In this document: positions 63,844-64,000 of the stretch, one piece after another
Layout of the letters: every line of letters starts with the position of its first letter
Numbering within the stretch: the stretch's first letter is position 1
Source of the DNA: Devosia sp. Root413D1
GTDB lineage: Bacteria; Pseudomonadota; Alphaproteobacteria; Rhizobiales; Devosiaceae
DNA: 64,000 nt
Assembly (NCBI RefSeq): GCF_001425235.1
Contig: NZ_LMEA01000007.1
Location: 73,170 to 137,169 of the forward strand
Direction: 5' to 3'
Notes under the pieces: model-generated
What the model was told of the DNA's origin: nothing
The model's database searches: none
What the model saw: the letters and a program-made list of their open reading frames with translations, nothing else
Made by a program: the position numbers and the translations under genes

Positions 63844-64000
63844 TTAGCGCTCGTCGCCTGCCGTGACCGGCTTCTCCTCGAGCGCGACGGCGGAGGTCTC
63901 GACATTGTTGTCGATGCCCCAGTCCAGCGTTTCGAGTCTTAACGTCTCGAACAACACATCTGCGCTGACCTTGCGGCCATCGAGTTTGGCGAGGACGGAT
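63844..64000 (-). CDS. Unidentified protein, C-terminal end only (cut by window edge)
   Basis: An open frame enters from the right edge and stops at TAA (63844-63846). The last 51 residues (SVLAKLDGRKVSADVLFETL at the left, ending KPVTAGDER) have good coding character: regular charged and hydrophobic alternation and GC-rich third positions. I do not recognise the family. Confidence 0.6.
   Translation of the reverse strand, partial: SVLAKLDGRKVSADVLFETLRLETLDWGIDNNVETSAVALEEKPVTAGDER

Overview
The window looks like a chromosomal segment of a GC-rich alphaproteobacterium of the order Hyphomicrobiales (Rhizobiales); a Devosia-like genus is my best guess. The signs are metC placed head to head with an aapJQMP general amino-acid transporter, a fused cysNC gene, a small NDUFS4-type complex I gene, IalB-family and Omp25/31-type envelope proteins, and several ABC transporters beside Gfo/Idh/MocA oxidoreductases and TIM-barrel isomerases. 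Genus placement is inference from content only.

Layout. 1-12.7 kb: a sugar or glycoside catabolic region. A LacI regulator (cut by the left edge) faces two perfect palindromic operators and a CUT1 ABC transporter, followed by two TIM-barrel isomerases and a Gfo/Idh/MocA dehydrogenase. After a small block (monooxygenase-like protein, DUF924, LysR), a third TIM-barrel protein and a second Gfo/Idh/MocA enzyme continue the theme. 12.9-14.9 kb: TauE/SafE permease, TraB/GumN protein and NDUFS4-like subunit. 14.9-23.0 kb: a complete histidine-utilisation locus (hutIHGUD leftward, hutF and hutC rightward). 23.1-31.8 kb: an apparent catabolic operon (SDR, PotABCD-like ABC transporter, divergent HisD-family dehydrogenase, zinc alcohol dehydrogenase, APH-fold kinase). 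It carries two exact copies of the 12-bp box found in the hut promoter and an NtrC-like palindrome, so it probably handles a nitrogenous compound connected to histidine metabolism. I regard it as the best candidate for an undescribed pathway.

32-44.7 kb: TetR with an alpha/beta hydrolase, a DUF930 protein, tRNA-Pro, PAP2 phosphatase, metC, aapJQMP, an orphan AapJ paralogue bracketed by two related 160-bp repeats, an alanyl-tRNA editing protein and cysteine synthase. 45-49.4 kb: photolyase diverging from cysD-cysNC (sulfate activation). 49.7-57.2 kb: a periplasmic peptidoglycan-binding/ClpP-like/SPOR-like protein, MFS exporter with TetR, two IalB-family proteins, and a tandem pair of ATP-grasp proteins of unknown function that carry duplicated promoter-like sequence. 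57.4-64 kb: a 1305-residue autotransporter, a secreted hydrolase, an Omp25/31-type porin and the tail of one more gene. Copies of a GGACTCC box lie upstream of both outer-membrane genes.

No rRNA, CRISPR array, phage or transposase gene was seen. Mobile-type sequence is limited to GC-rich palindromic repeats of 100-190 bp between genes.
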